Assembly (NCBI RefSeq): GCF_032854445.1
Contig: NC_088295.1
Location: 93,987,805-94,047,804, forward strand
DNA: 60,000 nucleotides
Reading direction: 5' to 3'
Source: Liolophura sinensis
Lineage: Eukaryota > Mollusca > Polyplacophora > Chitonida > Chitonidae
Shown here: positions 13,101-22,610 of the stretch, in pieces
Position numbering within the stretch: position 1 is the stretch's first letter
How the letters are laid out: the number at the start of each line of letters is the position of its first letter
Notes under the pieces: generated by a model
Seen by the model: only the letters and a program-made list of their open reading frames with translations
Database searches by the model: none
Told to the model about the DNA's origin: nothing
Position numbers and translations under genes: made by a program

Positions 13101-13103
13101 CAT
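4010..13103 (-). CDS. MSH2: MSH2 5' half: eight coding exons (start Met to connector domain)
   Basis: DNA mismatch repair protein MSH2, the nuclear MutS homologue that pairs with MSH6 or MSH3 to recognise mismatches and loops. Exons on the minus strand: 13103-13070, 12971-12922, 12080-12045, 9483-9396, 7243-7098, 6862-6752, 6164-6078 and 4139-4010. All introns are GT..AG. Exon lengths 34, 50, 36, 88, 146, 111, 87 and 130 sum to 682 nt, with no stop and consistent phases, giving 227 residues plus one base. The product starts [11 protein letters not shown], like vertebrate MSH2, and contains [38 protein letters not shown] and [10 protein letters not shown]. This covers domain I (MutS_I) and much of connector domain II. 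The frame ends phase 1 after the ITERKK-like segment, and no further exon is recognisable down to position 1, so the gene continues off the left edge. The ATPase half is at 33914-53068 on the opposite strand. Family assignment is very secure; exon edges were read by eye. Confidence 0.95.
4140..4615. other. End of MSH2 intron 7, acceptor side
   Basis: Unique AT-rich sequence with short direct repeats (AAGACAAAGCTTACAAAA occurs twice near 4408 and 4478). No gene seen. Confidence 0.5.
4618..6110. repeat. 53-bp minisatellite derived from the MSH2 exon 7 / intron 7 junction, about 27 copies
   Basis: On the minus strand each unit reads like the 3' end of exon 7: a segment translating as [12 protein letters not shown] corresponds to [13 protein letters not shown] of the exon. 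Copies nearest the exon (about 5500-5740 and 6086) still contain the donor (GGTAAGG or GGTAA). Distal copies have ATGTATTGAG in its place. The period is 53 bp (for example 4837, 4890, 4943), so all three frames are cycled, giving a false 201-aa plus-strand ORF at 4744-5349. The array starts within the real exon end and runs down the intron. Confidence 0.93.
6078..6164 (-). CDS. MSH2: MSH2 exon 7
   Basis: 87 nt, phase 0-0, 29 codons. It reads [20 protein letters not shown] then DNDQFSNLE, the conserved VGV...D....[12 protein letters not shown] block of the connector domain. Acceptor CTGTTTGCAG, donor GAG|GTAAGG. The 3' end of the exon ([13 protein letters not shown]) and its donor are the origin of the long 53-bp array that starts immediately downstream. 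Confidence 0.95.
6352..6597 (-). mobile_element. tRNA-derived SINE (family 1), 5'-truncated, in MSH2 intron 6
   Basis: Antisense copy of the element seen full length at 58216-58486. It starts with a (TTTA)n tract, the reversed tail, followed by the GATTGGTGTTTACGCCGTAC core. It lacks the A-box end of the tRNA head. It is flanked by the direct repeat ATGTCCTC at 6344-6351 and 6598-6605, a target-site duplication. Confidence 0.88.
6752..6862 (-). CDS. MSH2: MSH2 exon 6
   Basis: 111 nt, phase 0-0, 37 codons. It reads [20 protein letters not shown] and then [17 protein letters not shown], the start of the connector domain. Acceptor TTTGTGTCAG, donor AGA|GTAAGTAG. Confidence 0.95.
7098..7243 (-). 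CDS. MSH2: MSH2 exon 5
   Basis: 146 nt, phases 1 to 0. It reads [20 protein letters not shown] and continues through [20 protein letters not shown] to NDWVHAFK. This is the hallmark [24 protein letters not shown] block at the end of domain I. The acceptor follows a T-rich tract and CTCAG; the donor is AAG|GTATTA. Confidence 0.96.
7549..7892. repeat. Short irregular tandem repeat, about 19-33-bp units
   Basis: Mixed copies of GACTGTAGGAGGCTGTAAT and GAACTATACAAGGCTGTAAT in MSH2 intron 4. Confidence 0.85.
8108..8722. repeat. Minisatellite, 50-bp unit, about 12 copies
   Basis: Unit contains TAAGTCCCTGTATATAGGCA then GGCCATAACATCCTCTCTCC. A 50-bp unit leaves three staggered open frames on the minus strand that are not genes. 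It lies in MSH2 intron 4. Confidence 0.93.
8885..9396. repeat. 53-bp minisatellite derived from the MSH2 exon 4 / intron 4 junction, about 9 copies
   Basis: On the minus strand units contain ACATCAGTGGTGATCAAATA and then CCTGGGTCAAGGTAAGTAG. This is the end of exon 4 ([10 protein letters not shown]) with its GTAAGTAG donor. The period is 53 bp (8941 to 8994). The array abuts the genuine exon 4 donor, so each copy presents a decoy exon end and 5' splice site. Confidence 0.93.
9396..9483 (-). CDS. MSH2: MSH2 exon 4
   Basis: An 88-nt exon reading [20 protein letters not shown] and then SGVIKYLGH plus one base, the conserved YYTVHG...VFKT..VIKY segment of MutS domain I. Acceptor ATATTTGTAG, donor CATG|GTAAGTAG. 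The last roughly 30 bases of this exon and its donor are the template of the 53-bp tandem array that follows in the intron. Confidence 0.95.
9484..10079. other. Unique part of MSH2 intron 3, acceptor side
   Basis: No gene or repeat recognised between the exon 4 acceptor and the 29-bp array. Confidence 0.5.
10085..11870. repeat. Minisatellite, 29-bp unit, about 60 copies
   Basis: Unit TTCACCACTGTTCACACATA plus ATTACTCAG. Segmental duplications inside the array are visible: the irregular block containing TGCCACACCATTAATTACTC and TCTGACTTCAATACTGACTC recurs near 10220, 10440 and 11840. It lies in MSH2 intron 3. Confidence 0.95.
12045..12080 (-). CDS. MSH2: MSH2 exon 3 (12-codon micro-exon)
   Basis: A 36-nt phase 0-0 exon reading [12 protein letters not shown], equivalent to the KPTTTVRLFDR-like strand of MSH2 domain I. 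Acceptor GCTTTTTCAG, donor ACG|GTACGTG. Its position between exons 2 and 4 and its frame both fit. Confidence 0.88.
12446..12591 (-). mobile_element. SINE (family 1), truncated copy in MSH2 intron 2
   Basis: Antisense core TTACACCGTACTCAAGAATA, the GGTGGGAGGAAACC block and AGCCAGCATGAGC are all recognisable. The tRNA-like head is missing and there is an internal deletion after GTTGCTG. The flanking direct repeat ACTGTTGATTTTAT (12432-12445 and 12592-12605) is a clear target-site duplication. Confidence 0.9.
12922..12971 (-). CDS. MSH2: MSH2 exon 2
   Basis: Fifty bases after the acceptor TCTTTATAG. The exon completes an Asp codon and reads [17 protein letters not shown], matching the MSH2 stretch that follows LQL in other animals. 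It ends phase 0 at CCCTTG|GTAAGA. The intron to exon 1 is only about 98 bp. Confidence 0.9.
13070..13103 (-). CDS. MSH2: MSH2 exon 1 with start codon
   Basis: Encodes the first 11 residues plus one base of the next codon, [11 protein letters not shown]. The start ATG is the complement of 13101-13103, with A at -3 and G at +4, a good initiation context. The donor is CTAG|GTAAGA. An in-frame ATG lies further upstream, but the residues between have no MSH2 similarity, whereas MAVQPK is the conserved N-terminus. This start is therefore chosen. Confidence 0.93.
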
Positions 13104-13112
13104 ACTTGCGGA

Positions 13113-13146
13113 ATGGCGGGAAATACTATCATCTGTCATGACGTCA
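13113..13146 (-). promoter_or_regulatory. Putative MSH2 promoter elements: E2F-like site and CRE
   Basis: On the minus strand TTTCCCGCC (13123-13115) lies about 11 bases before the MSH2 ATG and matches the E2F consensus. A perfect TGACGTCA (13139-13146) matches the cAMP-response/ATF palindrome. E2F control of mismatch-repair genes is established in other animals; use of these sites here is inferred. Confidence 0.45.
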
Positions 13147-14631
13147 TTTGATAGAGCTATTTTTGTACCTGTCGGGGTTCCCCAACCACGCATGTACCGA
13201 CGGGCCCGCTTGATTACAATCTGTAACATTCTCAATTTACGCAACCATTTCCATGCAACCATTAATCCTGACGTTTGGTGTGACATCGGCCTAATGAACT
13301 ACATAGTGGCCTATAGCGGCATTACTCTGTACACAGATCAGATCGGGACATACTGGGTATTGGTAGCCTACCTGTAATCAGACACGTGCTCTTCAATCAC
13401 CAGGATAGTGGAGATACGAGATCAAGCCCGCCCTTCGACTCATCCTTAGTTATGAGTTAAACAACAATGAAATGAATACAAAAAAATAACATAAAATAAA
13501 ATATCAATACTGCAAGTAAGCTTAAGAACAGCCATAGACCCGTTATAATAGGCCTGCCAGTGAGACGATTTCATTTCAGTCTGTAACCCACTGTAACTTA
13601 CACAGTGTTTTAAGACAAATTATCTCACCTACAGCTTTTCAGACATTTTTTATGGAATTCAGTAGCTTCAGGTATGAAAGAAGCTCACACGTTGTCTAGT
13701 TTTCCATTAAGGTACATGTATGATCCGAAACACTCTGTAGAAACACTAACTCCTGACTGATGTCTACATTTCTCACTTATATAATACCTTGCAATATAAC
13801 TTCTTTGTGAAGCTCATGTTTTTTTTTCTTATTTTTTAATTACATGTGCTTACATGACTACATACATTGTATATTTAACTTTATTTCATTCATGGTGGAG
13901 TGACTACGCGTGACACCGGTTATATAGCTTACATGTGAGGTCAGTTACTGAAATACTATATAAAGAGGGTGAAACCAGAGCCGCGGCGACATGCAGTATG
14001 ATATAGTTGATATAATATATGATATTTATACTCGCGATATCAGATCTCTTGTCATCTGATTATTTCCTGGGATAGTGAAAAAAATACAGTTATGTTAGTT
14101 GTAATTTATTAGATTCACTGGTATGAAATATAAAAAAAATGCGGCGTTGTCGTCATATTAAGTAAATAAACAATGATATGAAAATAAGGTGAAGACCTCT
14201 AACTCTTTAGGCATATATATGTATAAATTTGTTTCTCAACAAAACTGTATATTTTAGATTCGGCTAGTTAAATTAAATTATACACAAGGGAGTTGTGCCA
14301 ACAACTGACAGAAATGGCTAAATTTGCATGGTTTCCCCTTGAAAGACCACACATGTACACACCGCCGGAATATGGACTGTCGACACTCGTGAAGCATGTA
14401 CCGTACCAAATACTATATGAATGGTAGTTGTTGCTGACTCGCTTGGCGCTCAGCACTGAGAGCTTAGAGCAAAGAAATATGACTGTTTGGCCCGTTGTCA
14501 GTGCATGGGGTGTCTTCGGCATGATACTTCAGTGGCGGCAACACTTTGGTGGCATGGTCTCGCCCTGCCACAAGAGGATACATTATTTGTTATATGCACA
14601 TATGCCTGCATGACCTAATGACTCTTCGTCG

Positions 14632-14690
14632 TCATATGGCTGAGAAATTGTTAAAAACGGCGTAAATCCACGACGTAAACTCATTCATTC
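14632..14690. mobile_element. Relic of SINE family 2 tail
   Basis: CGTCGTCATATGGCTGAGAA and the following ACGGCGTAAA...CTCATTCATTCATT resemble the better copy at 56190-56258 (CGTCGTCATATGACTG...ACGACGTTAAACCCC...CACTCACTCACTC). Confidence 0.6.
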
Positions 14691-15232
14691 ATTTTAAATC
14701 ATGCACACACAATGGACGACCACGCAAGCAGGAAAATCCTGGTGATGTCATCACTATAGCTAGTCCTACGTTGTGGTGCCTGTCTACATGTACCAGCCGT
14801 TTCAGCTTTTTCTGGTATTTACACATATCCTTGTACTTTCCCTTTCATAATTTGACAAAGTCCGAGTATATATCGATTCATACAGTGCTGATATAAAATT
14901 ATTCGGGCGTGATTCCTTGATAGAAAATGAAAACGAAAATCGTTACGGATTAGAGTGACGAGTGTCTATTGATTACACTATATAGAAGCCAGGTTTGTGC
15001 AGGATTCACCTTACTCACATCACATTGAAGTGTACTGTCACGTACGTGTAGGACAAATGAACGGGACGATAGATTTATGTAAATCTATATTAAATAAGCA
15101 AATAAATATTCTGAGCTGTACAACGTTAGCTTGGTGCGCGTCATGCTTCTCGCAATCCGAATTCGACTAAAAGTAAGGCCATTTATTGTCTTCTAAGCAT
15201 AGAAGAATGAACCCATGGAGGGTGTTTTGGAC

Positions 15233-15352
15233 TAAAAGATAGCGTATACGTGTACACAAAGATAGCGTATACGTGTACACAAAGATAGCGTATACGTGCA
15301 CACAAAGATAGCCTACACGTGTACACAAAGATAGCGTATACGTGTACACATC
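15233..15352. repeat. 23-bp tandem repeat, 5 copies
   Basis: Unit GATAGCGTATACGTGTACAC plus AAA, with palindromic GTATAC/GTGTACAC cores. Confidence 0.9.
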
Positions 15353-15424
15353 TATAGGCACTACGCAATTGCTTATACGCATGCCTATATAGCCTACAGC
15401 TGAAGTTTATCATAAATGTGCTGT

Positions 15425-15545
15425 ATAGGATGGGCGATAAAAGTGCCGGTTTATGACGGGGGATACAAGTCCCAGTATGTGGTGGTGGGGGATAAAAGTG
15501 CCTGTATGTGATGGGGGATAAAAGTGTTGGTATATGACCGGAGAT
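15425..15545. repeat. Short GGGGGATAAAAGTG repeat, about 4 copies
   Basis: Imperfect copies of GGGGATAAAAGTGCC with TATGTGATGG spacing of 25-40 bases. Confidence 0.7.
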
Positions 15546-16705
15546 TTATATTTATTTCACTGGCGTTTTACACCGTATCGAGAATGTTTTACTGTCTTCT
15601 CCAGTCTCTTTCCTGTTACACTTGGGTATTCCGAAACATGACGCCCACGACATTGTTCCGGCAATTCTAACATTTATATCTTTGTATAGACCAAAGCGTT
15701 GGTCGTGGGTAAGATTGAAGTAATGTAGTCATAAGCGTATATAGGTGTCCTACAATGACGGGTGTATAGATTACCACGTGTCACTGTAACAGGGTAACTG
15801 TTCACGCCCTTTCTGACTCAGGTGATACTTTCAGTATGCGAGGAGTGTTTTATCTTGTATTTGCACTACGTATGCATGGCTCCCTGGAAAATTAACAGGA
15901 AAATGTTCAGTTCTGGGACAGCACTTAACATACATGACTTAGCAGAATACATAGGTTAAGCATTATTATTGACTCACTGAGACCATTGAGGCCTCAAGAC
16001 ATACACTTCTTTAGCTTCTACATTAATCAGCTCGAGTTGAAAACTTTATTTGTTTTCTACTTTAAAGACAGACAGGTTTACGAAAAAAAATGACAAGGAT
16101 GGTCCACATGTCCATTCAGTTGTTGGGTCAAGTGGTCGGTAAATATCAGTACACGTTCTCATCCTAATGCATAACACACGAACATTGCGCCCGGACTAGA
16201 GACAACCGTCAGGCCTAAATCTTAATGCAAGGCTTAATGCAAATTTCATCGTCATACACAACGTTCAGACCGGACTTTTGCGAGTTAACACCTCACTGAA
16301 GTTCTAATATGGTTTTTAGTGTACTGGCTGAGAGAAGACCCGCTAAGCTCCGTGATTTAAAGACTGAGTACATATTTGAATTAACAGGTAACTATAGCGG
16401 TATAGGCTAATATCTTCATTCTACCTGTCTGTCCTGAACACAACACACAATCTACCATTCAGCATCCTACACTGAATGGAGAGATGAGTAAACTGTCTGA
16501 GGCAAACCATAGTGAGTTGAAATGGACTACGGACACGCTGACTGATAAATTTACAATATCAACTGATTAAATCTAATTTTGATGTGGTTACAATCACAGT
16601 CTTAATATAGTTGTTCTCCGGCAACGTAATTCGGAATACACGCTTTCCGATACAAATGCATTTCCGAATGAACGCGGATCTCGCGTATAGTTTACTTGGT
16701 TTTCG

Positions 16706-16713
16706 TATAAATA
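16706..16713 (+). promoter_or_regulatory. TATA box of Yellow-like gene A
   Basis: TATAAATA lies 76 bases before the chosen ATG. The following leader (AAAGGCGCTG...TTCGTTCAGCCAT) aligns with the leader of the paralogue after its own TATAAATA, which supports a shared core promoter. Confidence 0.75.
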
Positions 16714-16781
16714 AAGGCGCTGCGGACTGTTCCCTAACACAGCTGATCATTTCGTTCAGCCATACTACCACCTTGTCCACG

Positions 16782-18218
16782 ATGCCCAGTCGAGTGTTGG
16801 TGATATTTGTCCTCGGACTGACTGTCTGTAGTGTCCGGCCCTTCTTCCATCATCGTAGACCTCGCACCTGGGCGCCCAACCTGACTTTTGGTCACAGGAC
16901 TCTAGTTCATGAATGGGTCCAGCTAGAATATGACTGGCCCTCCGAGGCTGAGAAACAGAGAGCAATCGCCAGCGGCAGCTACATCCCAGAAAACAGCGTG
17001 ATCAGCGGTATAAAACTGTATAAAGGCCGCCTCTTTGTGACCGTTCCGAGATGGGCACTGGGCATTCCCTCCACCTTCAATGAGGTTATCGTGAAAAATG
17101 GGCGCTCCGTTTTGCGACCATTCCCCAGTTGGGAGGCACAGGACGTACACAATTGTTCCGCTTTGCAGTTCGTAATGAGTATGGAGATCGACCCTAACAC
17201 TGGACTCATGTACTTGATAGACAATGGACGAGTCAACACCTTGGCGGCAACACCTGGCACAAAGGCGCTGAACCTGTGCCCTCACCAGATCCACATATAC
17301 GACCTTGAGAGGAACCGTTTTGCCAAGACGCATACTTTTCCCGACTCGGTGGCCCATTACAACAGCTCTTACCTCAACGATGTGATGATTGATAATCAAG
17401 GTTATGCTTTCATCTCTGACGCCGCCGGCGCTGGTGGTCTTATAGTGTACGACTCCAGACGAGATCGTTCTCATCGTCACGAGCACCCGTCCATGGGTGC
17501 GGACCCCGACCCCGCAGCTAGGACCTTCAACATAAACACAGGGTACAGTAACGAAACTTACTTCTTTGACGGCCCTATAAACGGAATCGCCATGTCTCCG
17601 AGTTTCGACTATCTGTATTACTGCGCTCTGACAGGGTTTAACCTGTATCAGGTGCCCACCAGCCTGATCCGTGACCCAAACGCTGACATCGGCAATGCCG
17701 TGAGAAATGTTGGCAGAAAGTTTGGCCAGAGTGGAGGAATCATGCATGGTGAGAAGAATTTATACTACAGCGTCCATCAAAGGAATGCTGTATACTACTG
17801 GCCGAGAAAAGGGGATGAAAAGAGACAGGGGAGCTCTGAGAAGACAGTCCGATTGGAAACACAGCTGGAACTTGCCCAAGACACCGAGACTTTCCAGTTT
17901 CCGGACAGTTACGGCTGGGACGACAGCGGCTTCCTCTGGCTGACCACTAACCGTCTGTTTACCTATCTGGACACCGAAGGCGGTGGTCTGGACTTTACAG
18001 GCAGGCGAGGAGCCAATTTTCGAATCTTCCGTGTCTACGTGGGCGAGCAGTCGTATCTCAAACGTGGAGCTCCTCTCCAGGAGCCCACGCAATACAAATG
18101 TAGCCTCTTGGTGATTCTTAAAAAAGCCAAACTGGCTTGCAAAAGCGAAAACATCTTTAGTAAAGTCAGATGTTTCATAAGAGCTAAGAGAGACCCAGCT
18201 ATTGTTTACAGCTGCTAA
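16782..18218 (+). CDS. Yellow/major royal jelly protein-like secreted protein, copy A
   Basis: Intronless 478-residue protein of the Yellow/MRJP family, a six-bladed beta-propeller fold. Insect members act in pigmentation or as secreted nutritional proteins; the substrate here is unknown. The start at 16782 gives a short hydrophobic signal peptide (VLVIFVLGLTVC). The earlier in-frame ATG at 16611 would put the TATA box inside the coding sequence, so it was rejected. The mature part has the family motifs: VHEWVQLEYDWPSEAEKQRA, ASGSYIPENSVI.GIK.YKGR, FVTVPRW.LGIPSTFNEV, IHIYDLERN, YLNDVMIDNQGYAFISDA, FFDGPINGIAMSP and GFNLYQVPT. N-glycosylation sequons NCS, NSS and NET are present. The C-terminal tail is basic and Cys-containing (YKCSLL, LACK, VRCF, YSC). 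It is nearly identical to copy B from residue 38 to about residue 437 and diverged outside that. Family call is secure; function unknown. Confidence 0.92.
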   Translation: MPSRVLVIFVLGLTVCSVRPFFHHRRPRTWAPNLTFGHRTLVHEWVQLEYDWPSEAEKQRAIASGSYIPENSVISGIKLYKGRLFVTVPRWALGIPSTFNEVIVKNGRSVLRPFPSWEAQDVHNCSALQFVMSMEIDPNTGLMYLIDNGRVNTLAATPGTKALNLCPHQIHIYDLERNRFAKTHTFPDSVAHYNSSYLNDVMIDNQGYAFISDAAGAGGLIVYDSRRDRSHRHEHPSMGADPDPAARTFNINTGYSNETYFFDGPINGIAMSPSFDYLYYCALTGFNLYQVPTSLIRDPNADIGNAVRNVGRKFGQSGGIMHGEKNLYYSVHQRNAVYYWPRKGDEKRQGSSEKTVRLETQLELAQDTETFQFPDSYGWDDSGFLWLTTNRLFTYLDTEGGGLDFTGRRGANFRIFRVYVGEQSYLKRGAPLQEPTQYKCSLLVILKKAKLACKSENIFSKVRCFIRAKRDPAIVYSC

Positions 18219-18546
18219 CTGTCTTTTTCTGACTGATTTAAAAGACTGATTTCTACTACACATTATTTTGTACACTTTCTCTTTAGTCCCAACTAAGCCC
18301 TCATGTTACGGTATAAGCAACATTTATCTTTGTGTGTCAACATTTTGTAGCAAGAGTAATGGTTATAGCTAGCATAACGGTAAGAATATCCGGTCAGGGC
18401 GGTCGAGCACTAATGATTTGCTAACTGACTGATTGAAACTTAGATTGACAGGTATTATGAGATTGTCCGTTGATTATCACTTTTGTCAAACTTTCTATTG
18501 TATTGTCTTGTTATGATGAAATTTGCTAAGAAAATGACAAACGACG

Positions 18547-18552
18547 AATAAA
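18547..18552 (+). terminator. Poly(A) signal of Yellow-like gene A
   Basis: AATAAA about 330 bases after the stop. The 3' UTR keeps blocks shared with the paralogue (AGCATAACGG, AAGAATATCCGG). Confidence 0.65.
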
Positions 18553-18714
18553 ACAATATGTACATGTAATATCAATATTTCAAATTGTCATCAGTTACAA
18601 CGTCGCTAATTAATTATAGGCTAACTGTCGTTGCAGATTTAAGATGTTGGAAGACGCATCCAGCTCAGTTTGTTTTGAATTAAAATCATCATAGTATGTG
18701 TATACATAAAACAT

Positions 18715-19010
18715 GCTAGAAATGAGAACATAGGACAAAATGAGAGCATAGGACAAAATGAGAGCATAGGACAAAATGAGATTTGCGACGGAAGTGTGAT
18801 AGATGACAGATGTCTCACATAGGGCAAAATGAGAGCATAGGGCAAAATGAGAGCATAGGGCACAATGAGATTTGCGACGGAAGTGTGATAGATGACAGAT
18901 GTCTCACATAGGGCAAAATGAGAGCATAGGGCAAAATGAGAGCATAGGGCACAATGAGATTTGCGACGGAAGTGTGATAGATGACAGATGTCTCACATAG
19001 GGCAAAATGA
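18715..19010. repeat. Nested tandem repeat: 18-19-bp units inside a block of about 110 bp
   Basis: AGAGCATAGGGCAAAATG-like units are grouped with ATTTGCGACGGAAGTGTGAT and AGATGACAGATGTCTCACAT. The composite block repeats three times. Confidence 0.85.
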
Positions 19011-19729
19011 GAACAGCAACAGGAGTGTGATAAATGGCAGATCTCTCACACATAATCACACATAATCAGCTTACCTCAGTTAGGCCAGATGTTTCATTCT
19101 TAGACTAACTGTTCATGTAGAGAATGCTTACAAAGCTCAACTCCTCGGAAGCCAAAGGCTTCCATGATCCACAATCAAGTAATGTGTGGCTGTGCTGCAT
19201 TGTGAGGAAAGAAGTAGGGCTTTTTTTCATATAGATATACAACGACTTCATCATCGGAAGTATGGATTTCTGTGGCTCATCTGACGATATCTCGATGACC
19301 AGAGGTCAGTAGAGACACGTGTATTTGTCTATACCCGTACCCTGTAGACTGAAAAACGTCATGCAGGTACCGAACCGTTACAAGTTCTGGTACCAAGAAG
19401 CGCAGCCGTAGGGTCTACAAGACCGTAGTCCCGGAGTAACGGATGATGATCTTCAAGTTTCATTTTCTAACTCCATGCAAATATAATTTTATTTTGAAAT
19501 ACCGACAAATATACTGACAGAGATTTACAATTTTTAGCTAAATTATAGTAAAGCTACGTCTCAGAGCGTGATGGAGACTTCGTGATATAGTGCTACACAA
19601 AGAACACACCCTCGGGCTTAATGTAGCAGACTGTGTTCAATGAAGTCCATCTCCGACGGCCATATATTTGACAGATTGCAGGCAAATCCAGAGCACTCAC
19701 TGTCCATCGTCCCTGTACACGTACGTTCA

Positions 19730-20398
19730 CGTTCTGTGATTCCCTGTATCAGCAGATTGTGACACGCTCCACAGTCCCCGTATGTTGACGTTTCTGTAGG
19801 TTGACGTTCTGTGATTCATAACATCGGCAAACTGTGACACTGTCCACAGGTGTTGTACGTTCACGTCCTGTGATTCCCTATGTCGGCAGATTGCGACACT
19901 GACCACAGATGTTTGTACGTTCACGTCCTGTGATTCCCTATGTCGGCAGATTGCGACACTGACCACAGATGTTGTACGTTCACGTCCTGTGATTCCCTAT
20001 ATCGGCAGATTGTGACACTGTCCACAAATGTTGTACGTTCACGTCCTGTGATTCCCTATGTCGGCAGATTGCGACACTGACCATAGATGTTCTATGGTTA
20101 CCTGATGTTCTTCCCTATATCTGCAGATTGTGACACTGTCCACAGTTATATCGGCAGACTATTTCATAAACACAGATGCTGTCCGTTTACGCCATGAACT
20201 TCCCTTTATCTGCAGATTGTGGCACTATCCTCAGTTCTGTAGGTCCACGTTCTGTGATTCCCTATACTGACTTACTGACTAACTGTTACTGACTTACACT
20301 GTCCACAGATGCCGTACATTCACGTCCTCTGGTTCCCTTTATCAAAAGATTGTAACACTATGCTCAGTTTCTGTACGTTCACGTCCTGTGATTCCCTA
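19730..20398. repeat. Minisatellite, about 60-bp unit, degenerate
   Basis: Units contain GTTCACGTCCTGTGATTCCC, TATGTCGGCAGATTGCGACA and CTGACCACAGATGTTGTAC. It becomes irregular after 20090. Confidence 0.9.
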
Positions 20399-20403
20399 TA
20401 ACG

Positions 20404-21794
20404 TTATACATTTGTATGGTATAGCCGAACGATATACATTTGTTTGGTATAGTCGAACGGCATACATTTGTTTGGTATAGTCGAACGATATACATTTGTT
20501 TGGTATAGTCGAACGGTATGCATTTGTTTGGTATAGTCGAACGGTATACATTTGTTTGGTATAGTCGAACGGTATACATTTATTTGGTATAGTCGAACGG
20601 TATACATTTGTTTAGTATAGTCGAACGGTATACATTTGCTTGGTATAGTCGAACAGCATACATTTGTTTGGTATAGTCGAACGATATACATTTGTTTGGT
20701 ATAGTCGAACGGTATACATTTGTTTGGTATAGTCGAACAGTATACATTTGTTGGTATAGTCGAACGGTATACATTTGTATGGTATAGTCGAACGGTATAC
20801 ATTTATTTGGTATAGTCGAACGGTATACATTTGTTTAGTATAGTCGAACGGTATACATTTGCTTGGTATAGTCGAACAGCATACATTTGTTTGGTATAGT
20901 CGAACGGTATACATTTGTTTGGTATAGTCCAACGATATACATTTATTTGGTATAGTCGAACAGCATACATTTGTTTGGTATAGTCGAACGGTATACATTT
21001 GTATGGTATAGTCGAACGGTATACATTTATTTGGTATAGTCGAACGGTATACATTTGTTTAGTATAGTCGAACGGTATACATTTGTTTGGTATAGTCGAA
21101 CAGCATACATTTGTTTGGTATAGTCGAACGGTATACATTTGTTTGGTATAGTCCAACGATATACATTTATTTGGTATAGTCGAACGGCATACATTTGTAT
21201 GGTATAGTCGAACGGTACACTTTTGTATGGTATAGTCGAACGATATAATTTGTTGGTATAGTCGAACGGTACACATTTGTTTGGTATAGTCGAACGATAT
21301 AATTTGTTGGTATAGTCGAACGGTACACTTTTGTATGGTATAGTCGAACGATATAATTTGTTGGTATAGTCGAACGGCATACATTTGTTTGGTATAGTCG
21401 AACAGTATACATTTGTTGGTATAGTCGAACGGCATGCATTTGTTTGGTATAGTCGAACGGTATACATTTGTTTGGTATAGTCGAACGGTACACTTTTGTA
21501 TGGTATAGTCGAACGATATAATTTGTTGGTATAGTCGAACGGTACACATTTGTTTGGTATAGTCGAACGGTACACTTCTGTATGGTATAGTCGAACGGTA
21601 TACATTTGTTTGGTATAGTCGAACGGCATACATTTGTTTGGTATAGTCGAACGGTATACATTTATTTGGTATAGTCGAACGGTATACATTTGTTTAGTAT
21701 AGTCGAACGGTATACATTTGCTTGGTATAGTCGAACGGCATACATTTGTTTGGTATAGTCGAACGGTATACATTTGTTTGGTATAGTCCAACGA
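20404..21794. repeat. Minisatellite, 28-bp unit, about 50 copies (left part)
   Basis: Unit GGTATAGTCGAACGGTATAC plus ATTTGTTT. Blocks of units are themselves duplicated within the array. Large minus-strand ORFs here are repeat translations. The array is interrupted by the element at 21799-23696 and resumes at about 23705. Confidence 0.95.
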
Positions 21795-22195
21795 TATACA
21801 TGAATTCCACGTAAAATGAGCCACTGAAGCCAAATTTCAAAATAACATTTTTGGAACTCTTGTAGTAAATCCAAACAGAGCACTACCTAAAGCCCTGAAA
21901 TTGACTGTAGCTTTTGAATATGCATGAGGTATTTGTCTTTCGCGTGCTGAAAACTTCAACCGGAAATTGTAGGCCTTTGTCACGAGGCCGGCGTACGCAT
22001 GGTGAGATTTTACAGTCGCTAATCTGGACCCATCTTCAGCAAGGTAAGAGTTTTCAGCCCTAATTTATGGCTCATTTTGTAGATAAATTCACACTTTATA
22101 AAACACAGCCAGCTATTTTGTCAAACATGCGTTCAAAAAGCAACTTAGCTAGCCAAAAGTTTACGTGAATATCCTTGTTTATTCGTACGATTTTG

Positions 22196-22406
22196 GTGAT
22201 TCCGTCACGAAAAGTGCTACTTTTTAAATATTGCAGTTCATGCAGTAGTCTTACTAAAGGGAGGATTAAAATACAAAGGCAAGTCGGTGTTAAGGGTCTT
22301 TTACATAAAAAATCGAGAGTTTAACGACAAATACAAATCCCACATAACCGTGACGGAATCACGAAAACCGTGTGACGGAATCACTACCAATATGTGATTC
22401 CGTCAC
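22196..22406. repeat. Left cluster of four GTGATTCCGTCAC motifs
   Basis: Copies at 22196-22208 (+), 22350-22362 (-), 22372-22384 (-) and 22394-22406 (+). The arms GTGA/TCAC are inverted around a TTCCG core. Confidence 0.9.
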
Positions 22407-22610
22407 TTTCGCTTTACAATGCGAAGGACTTAATTAGAATATAAATACGGTATTGTTGTGCAATTTTAAAAAGCTCCGTTTAGCATATATGATGACAAAA
22501 GTACACATTGAACAAATCTGAGGTTAAAAAATAGGCCTGTTTGATTAATACAAACAAACTATAACAACAATTATGTATCTGTTCAAAGCTCAATCTTGTT
22601 ATATTGCAGC

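Larger units (their letters stand above)
13150..16700. other. Intergenic region between MSH2 exon 1 and Yellow gene A
   Basis: No convincing gene. It contains a relic of a second SINE family (14632-14690), a SINE family 1 relic (15545-15595) and a small 23-bp array (15233-15352). Short ORFs lack similarity and conserved codon structure. Confidence 0.5.

Noticed and set aside
13036-13377. 113-codon plus-strand ORF
   Set aside because: It lies over MSH2 exon 1 and its upstream region on the other strand and has no recognisable similarity.
13395-13440. B-box-like GAGATCAAGCCCG
   Set aside because: No matching A box or tRNA fold found. At most it is a SINE head relic.
13955-13990. TATATAAA motif followed by GGGTGAAACC
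   Set aside because: It looks like a core promoter, but no coding sequence or transcript evidence follows.
16611-16781. Upstream in-frame extension of Yellow gene A
   Set aside because: It would include the TATA box and leader and has no counterpart in copy B. The start at 16782 gives a proper signal peptide.
16923-17747. 274-codon ORF antisense to Yellow gene A (and its shadows in gene B)
   Set aside because: Shadow of a conserved coding sequence. The plus-strand frame has the family motifs.
20404-21883. Minus-strand ORFs of up to 276 codons rich in YRSTIPNKC-like repeats
   Set aside because: Translation of the 28-bp minisatellite in several frames; no independent evidence of a gene.
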